DNA of 64,000 nt from Xanthoparmelia taractica (GCA_033085395.1 JANQBS010000166.1:26646-90645); one strand, 5' to 3'. Shown: positions 1 through 11,930, counted from the first letter of the stretch. Notes: a model not told the origin generated them from the letters alone. Numbers and translations: made by a program.

Positions 1-2748
1 TCAGTCAAGCGCCAAAATTGAGCCGTACAGACAGCTGCAGCCTAAGTTGCAAGATCTTTCATGGGACCCCGCCCTTGGATTCGTGCTATACGACGGTAAG
101 CGAGACGTTTACTTCTCAGCAGACTCGGAAATACCGAACGGTACCGAAATATTACATGTTCAAGAACGAGCGACTGGCCGTAGATTGCAGCCTGTCAAAA
201 GTGCTTTGAATGTTTCCGATGTTCCCTGCGAAGGGTTCTCCCTTCGCCTAGTGACCGCCATTTTGTGTCCTGAGCGTATGTATCTCGCGATCCTCTACGC
301 CAACACAACTGGATATCTCATTACGTCAGTATGGACTGTCGAACCTCATCTCGATTTTCTCAATATCAGGGATAGGCGTCCGTGGGCCCGCCGATTGCAT
401 TGTTTCGCGGGTCCACATTTTTTGTTCAGTGGTTCCTGCCTTGCTTTGACCGTAGGGCAGGACGGCGTTTTCTACTCCCCGAGTGGCAGAATACACCCAG
501 AACGTGGCATCCATAAACGGATTCCGAATTTCCTCGTCCAAATTCCCGCTGTCAAAGCTCTGTGGCCAAGGAAACTTCCGACACTTGCATTTGCAGGCGA
601 TGGCCAGACCATAATCAGACTGAATCCGAGTACCGGAACTATCGAAAAAATCTCGTGGTTGGAAGACAGGGTCACGAAGTCATTGCATTCACGTGTGCCA
701 GTTCATAATGGGCGACCAAGTCCGGGTTCTTTGAGAGCCATAAGCCATACAGCTCGATTTGTGGTCTTTAAAACCTTCCTTGGAGATGCAAATTTCGCTG
801 GCTTCCACCTCTTTGACATACAGGGAAATCAACAACAACTTCATAACCTTAATGAAAATACAAGGTTCTTCTTTTCACAGGACGAGAAAACTCTGCTGGG
901 GATTTATACGGCTGGTCAGCGCATGCTGTGAGTTGAGGTTTTCTAACCGTCAGACTACTAATGTGGGGCGATTTGCCGATCTGAACTTACTTTAGCCTTG
1001 ATCTTCCTTCCAAGACACGGTTGTTAGTGGAGCTAATGTTATTAATCGTTGACATCAGTTTGCTGATTCTTAGATCAATAAACAGGACACATGTCTCACG
1101 ATGGGCTGTGACTGAGCCTAACTTTGCCCAACAAGCAAACACAAGTCTCTTCATCCCAGACTTTGAACCAGCATACGGCAATGGGTTCGGCAACGTATTT
1201 GTGGTAGAGGAACTCTCCAAGATGATTTTAGTGAACCGGTATCGTGTATTGTATGAGCTCGACTTATCATTCCAGGATGATACCCTTGCGCCGCCTGAAA
1301 GCGAAATTCCTCCACCCACGCCACACTGCCAGAAATTCTATGAAATTTCGAGTGACGGTTGTCGACTTGTTGAAGCCTACATAACATGTTCCGAATGGTT
1401 CGACTCCACCGCAGCTGACCGCGAGGATGAGCATCTAAATTCACCAGACTTAGGGATGATTCATACGGAGCTAAGACTTGTTGACCTCACTCTGGAGACT
1501 GATCATCTGCAAAGATTGGACTTAGTATACTCAGAACCTAACTTATCAGCTTTCCACAATCACGTCGTCACGTTTAGTCCAGATCTGTCAATGATGCAAG
1601 CCGGCCCACACATATTTGACCTGTTGGCGCCTAGTCATCCACCACTGTCCTTTCCCGAGTTTCCGTCCGATGCATTGCAACAGAAGGAAGGCTCACATAT
1701 AGCATTTAGCTCCTGCAACGGTTACTTGGTAGTTGTCAAAGGCAAAGACGCTGCAGGAACCGGCGAACCTGCCAAGTTTGGACTTTTCCGGATCTGTCGT
1801 ACTGCTGGAAGAATCGAGACAATAGCGATAAATGTCATCGAGAACTTAGTAGCCGATTCCATCTCGGCGGCTTTTCACCCCACAATACCTCTACTGGTGT
1901 TGGCATACATTACTTACCCAGGGAGTGATACTAAAGATATTGCAAGATACATACAAGTGATGGAGATTGATCTCCAGGAGCTCAAACCTAATCTTATTGC
2001 TGTCCCCAGGTGTGACCGTTTCGTCCATGCCGGGTGAGTGTCCGGTAGGTTTCAAGTCTCTCACGGGCAATTGTCTAACGTAAATGATCACAGTCACTTT
2101 AAGATGGCAAATGCAAGGTTTTCCGACTGTGGATCATTTTGTTTCCTAGATTTTTACCACAGTGACCCCGGTGAGGTTTTGATGCTGAGTAGCATCTTCC
2201 TGGAGAGAAGGCAAGCAAAGGTGCAGACACCTGCGGTATGGGGCTTTGAAACATCTTACAACGGACGCTTCTACAATGTGGGTTGGCGTAAGGACCCCAA
2301 AAAGGTTGAACTCTATCAGAATATCCGTCTTCCGTGCAGAATTGGTTACCGTGACTTCGGATACAGTCGCTATTACCAGAAGCACGAAATTGTGGTCGAC
2401 ATTACAGCACTCCCGACTCACCTCGCATATGCGAAAGCCCATTTACTGGCAGGCAAGAAGGAAGACGATCATGTCCGTGTGTTGTTATTGCCAAAAAATG
2501 GGCCTCCTGAGATCAAATATCTTCATGTGACGTTGAGTGAGGTTTTCGCTGCGTTGGACAAGGCTGCGAGAGCTGTCGAACTAAACATAGAAGAGTACAA
2601 CCAGCAGCATTATTACGACATACCAGAGGAAGAGATCTCTGTGGAAGAAGGCGGCGACATAACAGAGGAAGTGAGTAGCAATTTGGAGTCGGAAGACGCT
2701 GCAATCTCTGTGGAAGAGGACGGATCGGAAAGCTATGAGAGTGATTAG
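1..2748 (+). CDS. C-terminal part of a large beta-propeller-like (WD40-like) protein, 5' truncated by window edge
   Basis: The frame is open from base 2. I infer exons 2..927, 996..2033 and 2094..2748, giving 872 visible residues. Intron 1 (928-995) starts GTGAGT and ends TTTAG. Intron 2 (2034-2093) starts GTGAGT, has a CTAAC branch site and ends CAG. Both keep frame. The protein has many short hydrophobic beta-strand-like segments and phrases such as 'FSPDLSMMQAG' and 'AAFHPTIPLLVLAY', the cadence of degenerate WD40 blades. It ends in an acidic Glu/Ser/Asp-rich tail. Proteins like this are often the sensor half of fungal STAND (NACHT or NB-ARC) receptors, but the nucleotide-binding part, if any, lies outside the window, so that is inference. 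I see no lesions. The exon structure is well supported; the function is not. Confidence 0.6.
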
Positions 2749-4091
2749 GGCAGAATCTACGGAAAAGGAATCTGGAATGGAGTCCCATACTAGCTTGGAG
2801 CAGCAAGAAAATGGGTTCAAATTGACAGAGAGCTGGTAGATTTGTACCTTGATATGTCTTTGATCGACACAACCTCTCCCCACCAGCTATAAACGCAGTC
2901 CACAAGAAACCTTTTCGAAGGGTGTCTAGTTTGAGAGGCATCCTCGCTAGTATCACACTGCGCTGTTGGGACAAGCTGTGGTCATAATGTCTTGAACTAT
3001 TCCCCTAAAATTTTTCTTTCTGACCGGAGGGTTTTTGCTTTGTAGTTTGGAAGAGGAGATCTAGGCAGGAGAGATGGCGTTTACGATTGAATTAAAAGAG
3101 TGCTATTGTGCGGTCGCTGCTGCTCTCCTTTCAGGAAATCTTACTGATATACTGCATATAAACTTTCTGAGAAACTTCGCAACAGCGGAATTGCTCGTTC
3201 AAAGGGTCTCATAACCTAGCCCCCGTTCCAGACAGATGCGTACAAGGTATGCATATAGTATGAGACACGTGTTATGAGCTCTCTCTCTCCCTCCCTCCAT
3301 CTTTTTTCCTATTTCTCTGCGAGCTTCTCATTAGGCTATACTGTTATTGTATCTTGCACTTAGCCCACACCAATATATAACTAGCCTTATAAGGGGTCAC
3401 GCTATATCTATGACGGTTAGAATTAAAGGGTCTTCAGGCACTGGGACATAGGACATGGCTTATCTAGACCTGCTGAACTACTAAAATAGCTAGTTGCATG
3501 ATTACCTGTGCAGGCATGCACTTCAACACCTGAAAGTCTTCAACACCGGACGATACACACAGTGATACTCACTAGCAAATGACGCCAAAGATGGCGATGC
3601 GGACGGGATGCAGTGAATAACATGTGTCCTGTCCATTGTATGCTCCTGTTGGTCTTGTAGTGGCATGTATTCGATGGAGAGTCGATAGATAGGGGTCGTG
3701 TACCATCGGCGAATATAAGTCATCCGTCAACAGTGTTGAACTTATCGGAACACGACTTACGCTTGTTAGGGCTTTCAGCCAAAGATCTGGCTCTAAGTAT
3801 GGCGTATCATTCACTGCCTTAGTGTTGGTTTTTGCACGACTCAGTCCTATCGCTTCTTTACTCTTCGTAGCTACACAATCATCCATCCTCCTACTCTCAA
3901 CGGCCAGTTGTATCTAGTTGATTGCTTTCATTCACCCTCACCCCATGGCGTAGAATCTTTGAAAACCCTCTGGGATCTAATGGAATATTTAGCCTCATGG
4001 TTACAAACCCTCTGTTGAGTTACAGTTTTCTGAACTTTGCTCTCCGATCCTCTGTCCCTATAATAGATTCGAGCCAATGGCTTTTACAGCA
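2749..4091. other. Intergenic spacer, no convincing gene
   Basis: There is no family-recognisable coding sequence. On the minus strand, a frame from 3886 begins Met-Asp-Asp-Cys and runs about 40 protein-like residues to a perfect donor (GTAAGT, about 3760), so a 5' exon of an unknown gene is possible, but I found no matching downstream exon. A CT-rich microsatellite lies at 3279-3299. Confidence 0.4.
3279..3299. repeat. CT-rich microsatellite
   Basis: A run of CT dinucleotides followed by CCCT units lies in the spacer between the beta-propeller gene and the methyltransferase gene. Confidence 0.6.
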
Positions 4092-5242
4092 TCAAGGTTT
4101 TCCAGACACAAGTTTTGATTTCTGACCGACAACTAGGCCATGCCTGAGGTTCCAAGCGGCTCCACTCCGAGTCTCACTTGCTGCCTGGGTGAGAGTCGTT
4201 ATCGCCTCTGCTTGTCGTTCCGCGGCAATTTGATCAATGACTTGCCCCAGAAGTTCTTCAACTACCATCAGGATGTTATCATTATGGTATGATAAATGAC
4301 TGAGGTCACTATATCGAGCGTCCATGCTAACGTTATCCATGTTGGCTTTTTCGAAAGTAAGCATAGAACTCTCCTGGCCAGCTTCTCGATCTATCAGCGA
4401 AGTATCCTTCAAAATAGGGAACTGAATAAGAGCACTTTTTCTTACGTCGGTTGTATGGTTAGTCCTCGAGATGAGAGTTGGTCTGCCCAAGCCTTTTCCA
4501 AGCCATTAATTGAGCCATTGGAGCGTGTTTTCACGAGGCGCCTTTCTGCAGAGTTCCATTCCGCCCATTGGAGGCAGCCCCCGGGCTCTGTGTCAGAAAT
4601 ATTAGCCTTCTGAATAAATTGCCGGACCTTTAGCCACTGAAGCTTCGGATGAGACGAGCAGCTAGGGGTCATGTGTTCGCACGTGGGGTGAGTCTGGCGT
4701 ACTTAGCAGCTTGAGCAAACTCTGATGCAGCGGAGCTGGATCGTTGTCTTGCACAACCATGCCAAAGCTTCGTAGGCATACGATGTCATAGGATTCGACC
4801 AGGTCCTGTGGAACTTCCGAGAAGACGTCCCGTTGACGCAATCTGGAATTGGATGGTAGCCATTCCTGCGGCGAGCATTGGCTCAGATCAATGTCAATAC
4901 CGTCCAGCTGCGTAGGCTGTGGATGAGTGCGAGCGATATCCATCAACCGTATCCTAGCGCGACCACAGTCAGCTCTCGTCCTTGACGTTGCACAATTACT
5001 CGGCTATACCCAGAGCCCGTCCCGATATCTGCAATTTTCACGGCCATCTTCGTAACAGGAACACTCGGATGCAGGTGATAACCATAAGTATGCTTCCAGA
5101 GGTAGTGTTGTAGATTCAATCTATAATAAAGTTAATCGAATCGACACCTCACCTGGCAGAATCAACATAAGCTCTGAGAGGACATAACTGTCGGTGTTCC
5201 GTTTGCCAACTCCGATCGTTCTCCTTAGCAAATGCAACGAAG
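4092..5242 (-). CDS. SAM-dependent methyltransferase (fungal LaeA/UMTA-like family), N-terminus damaged or unresolved
   Basis: Inferred exons (complement): 4092..4326, 4446..4587, 4703..4953, 5010..5120, with a 5' piece at 5153..5242. Splicing at 4954-5009, 4588-4702 and 4327-4445 gives one frame. In order it holds 'RLNLQHYLW', SAM motif I 'IADIGTGSG', 'QLDGIDIDLSQ', 'VPQDLVESYDIVCLR', the 'LLKLLKPGGCLQWAEW' block that follows motif III, and a C-terminal 'QAEAITTLTQAASETRSG' segment usual in this family. This predicts a Rossmann-fold methyltransferase; the substrate is unknown, and relatives are often secondary-metabolism or regulatory enzymes. Two oddities: the intron at 5121-5152 is only 32 nt, and just upstream the family-like 'YVLSE' and 'AYVDSARLN' lie in different frames. 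No clear start codon was found. It may be a pseudogene or have an unmapped first exon. Confidence 0.65.
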
Positions 5243-7213
5243 CTGGTAGGATCACATGTGCAAAGACTAAATACAGCATATACTAACGGTTGGTATGTGT
5301 ACGTCAACAAAGTATCACTTTACGGCCGTGACTATGTAGCAGGAAACAGACCAATATGACTTTGCAAGGAGACGAAAGCCAGACTGTACAGGTAACTCCC
5401 CCTTCTCATCTTATGTCTGTTCTAAAGTACTTCACAGATAATTGGGTCTGGAAATAAGATGGGGAATATCAGGACCGGACGACTTACAGCGAATCCTTCT
5501 GATCCCACGGCGACATATGAGCGGATTCTTACATAACAAGATTGCCTCATTCTTTCTTTTATAGCGCACCTTTATATTTCTCCACCCCTACATTTACCGA
5601 TTGAAGAGCTGGAGGTCCATACGAGCGCCCTTTATTAGGGAATCAGTGAATTAATGAGAGCCATGGCCCTCCCGGCTCACTGGCTGCTTTTGAATTCCGA
5701 AAATTTCAACCGGGACGCTAAGGCTCAAGACCTTAAGACTATGAATCCATGCATACTTCTGGCTACTCGCATGATGCGTCCTGAGGTGGGGAATTGAACG
5801 TGTGGACACTCGCTGCCAATCAAAGCCAACCTTCGCTTACGAATCTCTTGTGTTGCTCGAATGCAGCATACCTGCTGCATTAGCAGCTCTGCATGGCAAA
5901 CAGAACTCTGGTGCCTTGCCCGATAAATTTCTGCATCATGATCCAGCTTGCTGCATGGCTCTTCACTTTTAAAAAAATGCAACCCACCTTTTCTTGCAAG
6001 AGATCATCGGCAGTGATATGATCCTACTGAAGGCTCAACCAGAGGCGCTCATACTTCAATTGCTTGATCCATTCTTTCACGTCGACCGACACAATCAGGT
6101 ACTTTCTGCAGTAGTCAGCATGCAGCCCACAGCTCGTCTACCGATTCCACCAGACCGAGGCAGACGCCCCTTGTTTTGCCGTCAGCTGGCTTCCTTGAAA
6201 TTGCTGTCATCGTTGTTCTGCTAGGTTTTTCCATGAGGTTGAGCTACCATTTCCAAAATACAGACAAAATTGCGACTGGGCTGATCAAAAATCTCCATCT
6301 GCCATTTTATTCTTCGCATCATCAAGGGTACATACGGCACGTTGTCAAGAATCATTGTTACCTTTATGATCATCATGACACTGGGAGTCTTTGCTTTAAC
6401 GTGCGCGATTTGCTTTCACCTTCTTGCCCGAGCAATGCTCAGCAGACATTGCTAAGCTTTGCCGAAACTAAGACGTACGATGGCTCTCCTGTTAACCTTC
6501 TTCTGATGCTAGCGACTTCGGAAAAGTAGGAATGCATTTAAAGATCTCCTTCCTCCCTGCATCTGGTTTATCGCACCTAAAGCATGTCGGTCAATTTTCT
6601 AAATTGCCATCAAACGTTGTATCAAATACACACAAAAGCGATCTGCAAAGTGAAAAAGACGAGTAAGCCTTATGTCGAATATTTGTACGGCGAGACGCCG
6701 TCATAGGGCAAGTTTTCGATGTAATTTTATCTGGACGGGCGCAAACGAAGTCATTCAGTCTTGGTAGAGGTTGCCGGGCGGATCATTGATATTTTATGAT
6801 CAGATAATATTCGTATACTATGAGCCAGCCGTCTGGTGGACCGGATTGGTCTAGTTTGAAGGATTTTCATGCGGTGGGCGGTCCATCCATCATGGGCACT
6901 AATGGATCGTGGTCTGGACCAAGGTTGAGTTGAATGACTCAGAACTATTGGTACTGAGTCGCTGCAAGGCAAGATTCCCTTGAGGATTGTTCTAGACATA
7001 AGAGTATGATAGTGTGGCCGATCAGGCGCGCTGGTATTCTTTATCTCTTCAAAAGTAGATACACAAGCTGATAAGCCCCCCACCCACGTGGCAATAAACT
7101 GCTAGCAGGAGTGCACAATCCAACGTTAACCCTGAGGAAATTTCAACTACAACAACAAACATCGCGCCTTTCGCTTACTCAGCACTCGACACTCCATCAA
7201 CCTCCAGAACCCA
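5243..7213. other. Intergenic spacer, about 2 kb
   Basis: No recognisable gene. A possible tiny plus-strand two-exon frame (5356-5391 and 5438-5536, 44 residues, GTAACT...CACAG intron) starts just upstream of the methyltransferase on the opposite strand. Frames at 5994-6224, 6176-6529 and 6751-7083 look random in composition. Confidence 0.4.
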
Positions 7214-7870
7214 CTAGATGCACGGAACGAAAGCGCCCGCTTTGCCGTTGTTGTTCAGCTTGTCCGGATCATGCGTGATGGTGCCGCAATATGTAACCGA
7301 ATTCGCGTTCGTCGCTACAAATATCACCCTGTCTGGCTCCCTCTCGCCATTCGGGCCTCCGGGCAATTTCGTGCTCTTGGCCGGTACCCATGGGTTGGAG
7401 CCGTATCGGAGCACGGGGTATTCCCAGAGGGTAGAGCCGGCGCAATTGGGGAAGCTGAGGCCTTCGTAGTTGTTGTAGATGTGCGGGTACTTGGATGAGC
7501 CTGCCAAGGAGATGATTTCTTAATACTGTGTATTCTGGTTTCAATGCGAGATGGAGAAAGGAGCCGGAAGCGACGGGGGACTGGATTGGGAAGGGAATGG
7601 AATGGAATGGAATGAACTAGACCGGATAACAGGCTTACCCATTTGCGTGGGAGGGTTGGTCGTCGCCCATGCCAGGCCTTGATCTATGGCAGCTAAGATG
7701 TCACTCTCCGGGACGCTATAGCCACGACAGACCACTGCTCCTTGAGGTGGTGTATCTGGGACGACTCGCTTGTCGAGGGCGGGGCTCGTGTCAGCGAGGA
7801 CGGGTATGGCGGAGGATAAGACGTTGGGCGCTAGGCACAGGGTGAGGCCTGCTGCGATGATGAACTTCAT
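7214..7870 (-). CDS. Secreted guanyl-specific ribonuclease of the RNase T1 family
   Basis: Exons (complement): 7214..7500 and 7639..7870; 172 residues. The 138-nt intron starts GTAAGC and ends TTGGCAG and keeps frame. The N-terminus is a signal peptide (Lys then a hydrophobic stretch ending LSSA), with a Lys-Arg site soon after that may release a propeptide. The mature part resembles RNase T1: 'SSKYPHIYNNYEG' carries the Tyr/His pair of the active site, 'LWEYPVL' the catalytic Glu, 'DRVIF' the Arg, 'CGTITHD' the catalytic His and 'AFVPC' the Phe/Cys end. All canonical catalytic positions seem present, so an active secreted endoribonuclease cleaving after G is predicted. The extra N-terminal region is longer than in classic RNase T1. 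Related RNase-fold proteins are common among fungal effectors; that role here is inference. Confidence 0.85.
7594..7614. repeat. GGAAT pentamer microsatellite inside the RNase gene intron
   Basis: Four tandem GGAAT units lie within the 138-nt intron and probably explain why this intron is longer than most in the window. Confidence 0.7.
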
Positions 7871-9160
7871 GTCTGTGAATTGTGAATGGGATCTTGCTGG
7901 GGATTATAGGTATGGGGTTGGAGTTTCTGGGGTACGAAAAGGTAGCTGTGATGGGAATAGATGTAGGGTGCGAGATGGTCTATTTCGTTGAGTGAGGTTG
8001 AGTGGATGTGATGACGCAGAAGATGTGCGAAGTAGAGCCTCTTATGTATTGCTCAGATCCCTGGGTCCATTGGACGGTTTGAATGTGCTGATATCCTGTG
8101 CCATCAACAGGTGTAAGGCGCAGTGATAGGTCATGAGGATTGATGTTCGGTTTGAATTGGAGTTACATCTCCGAAGGAATTTTGGTGTACACCGGGCCAT
8201 CTTGAAGCATTATGATCCTGCAACGTGCGACAAAGAAGACAAATTAGGAACGGCTTGTGCCTCATATACGATGATTAACCAACATGGAAGACGCAGCAAT
8301 GAACGAAAGCATGAGACAGTTGGTCACAACATCAGGATGTCCAATCCACAATGATCGTAAACAATTGACATTGCTTGATACAATAGTATTGAATTTGCAG
8401 GGAGAATCAATCAAACAATGACTCGGTTTCAAGAATCGGAAGGAAGGAAGCCATGTGTTTGGACCCTGACTACCTGCAGCCACCCACAAAGGATGAAGAC
8501 TAGTTGGTGAAACGAGTCGTCTCTACTCCAAGTCAATCCGAACTCTGGCCCAACGTTATGTCTACATGGGTGTAAAGAGAATGAGGGAACTATTTTGAGG
8601 CATTACTTTACCTGATAATTATTTGCCGCGCGGAAGGGCTCAGTCAGCAAACTCTAATTTAAGCTTCTTTGGGGGCAAGGGTAATGCTTGGCATAACAAT
8701 CTTCGAGGCTCAGTCCGTTTCAAATCGAAATCATGTAGCAGTAGGATTCACAGACACTGTTTGCTGGTCTTGGCTATGTTGGTGTAGATCGTTAGTTGAT
8801 CATTCGAGTCCGAGGACTTGGCGTCTCAAGCACGGAGCTTGGAGAATGCTTCAGATTGAGTTATTGCTCCTATCTGGGCATTGCCGTCGTCTTTGGGTAA
8901 TAGCGTGTGACTTTGCCCCCTTTGCTGGAAGGATCTGGGGCTGAGTGTTGCATCTAGCGGGAGAAGCGCATGCAGATCATACTTGTCCTGCATGGCTGCA
9001 TGCGTTTGCATAGCCCCACTTGGATTTACTCTCACTCTCATCAACCTTTCTCATATTCTCAAACTGTTCTTTGTTCCACTTCTCCTCGTCTTTGCTTTCC
9101 ACACCAATTTTCTTGTCTCCACAATCAAGTATACCCACCACCTTGGATTCGTCTCAAGCT
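7871..9160. other. Intergenic, shared upstream region of divergent genes
   Basis: This spacer separates the RNase gene (-) from the DUF3632-like gene (+), so it holds both 5' regions. Bases 9000-9160 are strongly pyrimidine-rich, typical of a fungal 5' leader. No gene is recognised at 8133-8944. Confidence 0.5.
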
Positions 9161-10011
9161 ATGTCTCCTACAGCCTATGACACCTGGTTGCTCAGCATTA
9201 GGGAAGATAACGAGGGCCTACCCAGCATGGAAGAACAGCAAGCGTTCCTAGACTTTCTCAACCAGAAAACAACTGCAGAAGAAGCAGCATCAGCTTATAC
9301 GCACGTTGTGACCAATGCAAAAAACCCAAACCCAGACTCCCTTTGGCTCTTGCTCTGGCAGGCGGCCGAGGAATGGGCAGAAACTCATGAACGCCTCGTC
9401 GATTTGCTGAAAGCTATCTCGAGTTTGCCACCTATCTCACGGGAAGGTAACGGAGGCAAGACCCCCAAACTGGAGTATTGGAGCACATTGCCCGAGTTCG
9501 AATTTGGCCTGAGAGAGTACTGGGATGGTAAGGAGATCCCAAAAGTTACTCATGTCCAAGATCCACCTGACATCTCTACCTAGGACAAGCAACCCGCGTC
9601 ATCTATAACGCGGACCCCAAGATACACACCGCTTTTATCAATCTCACCTCGTTCAATGCCCGACTTTTCCGCGAAAATGTTCTTGATCTGGACACTTGGG
9701 CCATGATGACGCTGAGTATTGCTCTCGAGAAACATTATGAGAGCCAGCCTCATCTGCTTGACACTTTCATCCCAGCAGCTGCTCAGTATATCTTGCAAAC
9801 CGGACAGGCTGTGTACAAATGCGACAAGGAGGCCATTTTTGCTGGTCCGCTATTGGAGAAGGCGAGGGAGAAGGGCTCAGTTGAGCGATGGGTGTTTTGG
9901 AAGGAGAAATTTGCGTCAGCCCAGGATCGTGAGGATCTAAAGGACAGCACTCGAGCTACAGCGAAGCATGTGGTAGATGAAATGGAAAAGATTGAGAAGG
10001 AATCCTCTTAG
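9161..10011 (+). CDS. DUF3632-like protein of unknown function
   Basis: Exons 9161..9527 and 9584..10011; 264 residues. The 56-nt intron (GTAAGG...CCTAG) keeps frame. The ATG at 9161 is chosen because it follows the pyrimidine-rich leader and starts the globular, helix-rich protein. The layout fits the fungal DUF3632 family as I recall it: an N-terminal helical part with 'DSLWLLLWQAAEE' and 'RLVDLLKAIS', a central 'FINLTSFNARL' followed by 'WAMMTLSIALE', and a C-terminal 'ERWVFWKEKF' with a basic/acidic helix. There is no signal peptide or membrane segment. Biochemical role unknown. The family call is from memory of its Trp/Asn-Ala-Arg-Leu pattern and is moderately sure; the gene model is strong. 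Confidence 0.75.
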
Positions 10012-11255
10012 GTCTCATTCGCTACCAGATCGTAAAATTTGCTATAGGTCTTGCCATTGCTGGTTTTCTAGCTAGCTTTATCATAGGTATTACGCTCCAT
10101 GTCTGATCTAGACAGATCACACAGAATGAAGCAATGACTCCAACTATCGACGATAATGTTGCGGTGTCGGAAATATATGATTTATGGTGTTGAAGAAGCC
10201 ATTTTCAATAATAGTTCTCTTTGCGGGAACCACAGTCTTCTTGCACAACAGTATTCTGAAGAAAAACCTGTGAGAGGTGAATTCCCCCACAACAAGAAGG
10301 ATGTTTCCACGCCGTAGGGGCCGATCAAGCTGTTGGAATGGCTTGAAGAAAATACCTTAGAATCTGATTGTTGAATCCTTCTTCGAAAAAGACCAGACGC
10401 CGTTAAGCTAAATCCTTCAGAAGAAAGTTCCCTGCTCGGCCTCCCACCGTATTGAGTTACACAGAGAATTGAAGAGAGTTTGCAATGACCTGCGATGATC
10501 CTTTGATGAGAAAATCTACAATGAGCCCCAAACCCAAATCTTGCCGTTGTGCCATGTTGGCGGCAATGATCTAGGATTTGGGTCCGAGTATACGGACCTT
10601 ACTGTTGTGTCTTGCTTTCCTATGGATTCAAAACCCTGGCTAAAGGTCTGAGAACATTAATTATGTTAAGAAGGATTCCATTGGAGGTAGCTGAGACGAA
10701 CGCGTAAAGCACAACATACACTTGAAACTCGTGTACGACATCCCCCTACGTCGCCAAGAACACTGCCCAGCTACGCTTCATCTACTTGCGCGGATGTAAT
10801 CATCCTACGTTAATGATGCAAGACAGATGGACCTCCGGTCAACGAAACACTCTTGTGTGCCGAGATATGGCCAACAAGGGTTGGTCATTGATGCTGAGCA
10901 TCAGCACAACGATTCGCAGCACCGCAGGGGAAAAGTCAACTCCTGATTGCAAGTTTCAAAGTCATTTGCAACAACATTGGCATTATCACAGTTGAATCCT
11001 TTGATCGCCCATGATACGCACAGCCAGCATTGGCAACGACCAAGACGTCATGGCAGTGATCATATGTGCAGACAGAAGATATAAAAGATGGTCGCCGAAT
11101 CTCCGTTCAGCAGAAACAAACACATTCCACAGACTCAGACTACAAACCAGACCTCATCAGCTTTAAGCACTTTTGCCTCCAACCATCATCCGACAAGTCT
11201 CCCGCCCTTCGTTTTCAGACCTCATTCAACTACCTGCACATCAACAACGGTAATC
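10012..11255. other. Intergenic spacer and promoter of the secreted four-cysteine gene
   Basis: No coding sequence recognised. The last 200 bases contain a TATA box (11080-11087) and a C/A-rich leader for the downstream gene. Confidence 0.5.
11080..11087 (+). promoter_or_regulatory. TATA box of secreted four-cysteine protein gene
   Basis: A perfect TATAAAAG lies about 170 nt upstream of the ATG at 11256 and is followed by a C/A-rich leader. Confidence 0.5.
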
Positions 11256-11930
11256 ATGCATTCCTCAATCCTCACTATTCTCGCTGCTGGCAGCTTCTAC
11301 CTGACCTCTTCCTACGCTGCGCCTACCGCCTCCCCAGCGCCTGGCATCCACAACACTGTGAGCCACCTTGACTCTAACAACATGATCCACTGGGTTCCCA
11401 CCGAGAACGGTGGACGCACGGCTATCATTCCCGCCGGAGTCGTCTCTCACGCCCACCAGCAATTGGCTACCAGAGACTCGCAGCAGCTGCAAGTCCGCGG
11501 CCCCAGCGCAGCTGTAGGTGCCTGGACCAACATCGGCCAGATTTCGAACTACGCGGCATCTTACGCCTGCGAGCAGGGTGGCGCTTATGGCGTCAGTTCA
11601 ACGATTGCGGCTTATAGCACCGACGCCTGTAAAAGTCTCCTCCAACAAGTGCCAGGCGTCCCTATTGCGGAAAAGGCATGGAGTACCTACCAGTCGGCCA
11701 CCGCGCCGGGCGGTGATGACAAAACGGTTACGACTATCATTCGGTTCTTCACAAACACGGCGAGTGCACCTAAGCTCACGGAGAGCATCTGCAAGACGGC
11801 TATCACGGACTTGACGAGTATGTTTTGCCAGGGCAAGGGCGACCATAAAGCCGATACGCGGGGTGGCGAGATCAAGATTGGTAATGGGGACGACTACCTC
11901 ATGTTTGGTATCGACCCGGGAGCGATCTAG
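11256..11930 (+). CDS. Small secreted four-cysteine protein, unknown family
   Basis: Single exon, 224 residues. The frame extends upstream, but the ATG at 11256 is preferred because it begins a clear signal peptide (MHSSILTILAAGSFYLTSSYA, cleavage near APTAS) and lies a sensible distance from the TATA box. The propeptide-like region runs to about residue 75. The mature part has four cysteines ('YACEQ', 'DACKS', 'SICKT', 'MFCQG'), enough for two disulphides, and ends in an ordered 'GGEIKIGNGDDYLMFGIDPG'. I do not recognise the family. It is predicted extracellular, with no membrane anchor or GPI signal. Codon use is GC-rich at third positions, typical of well-expressed fungal genes. Effector or cell-surface roles are possible but not shown. 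Confidence 0.75.
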   Translation: MHSSILTILAAGSFYLTSSYAAPTASPAPGIHNTVSHLDSNNMIHWVPTENGGRTAIIPAGVVSHAHQQLATRDSQQLQVRGPSAAVGAWTNIGQISNYAASYACEQGGAYGVSSTIAAYSTDACKSLLQQVPGVPIAEKAWSTYQSATAPGGDDKTVTTIIRFFTNTASAPKLTESICKTAITDLTSMFCQGKGDHKADTRGGEIKIGNGDDYLMFGIDPGAI

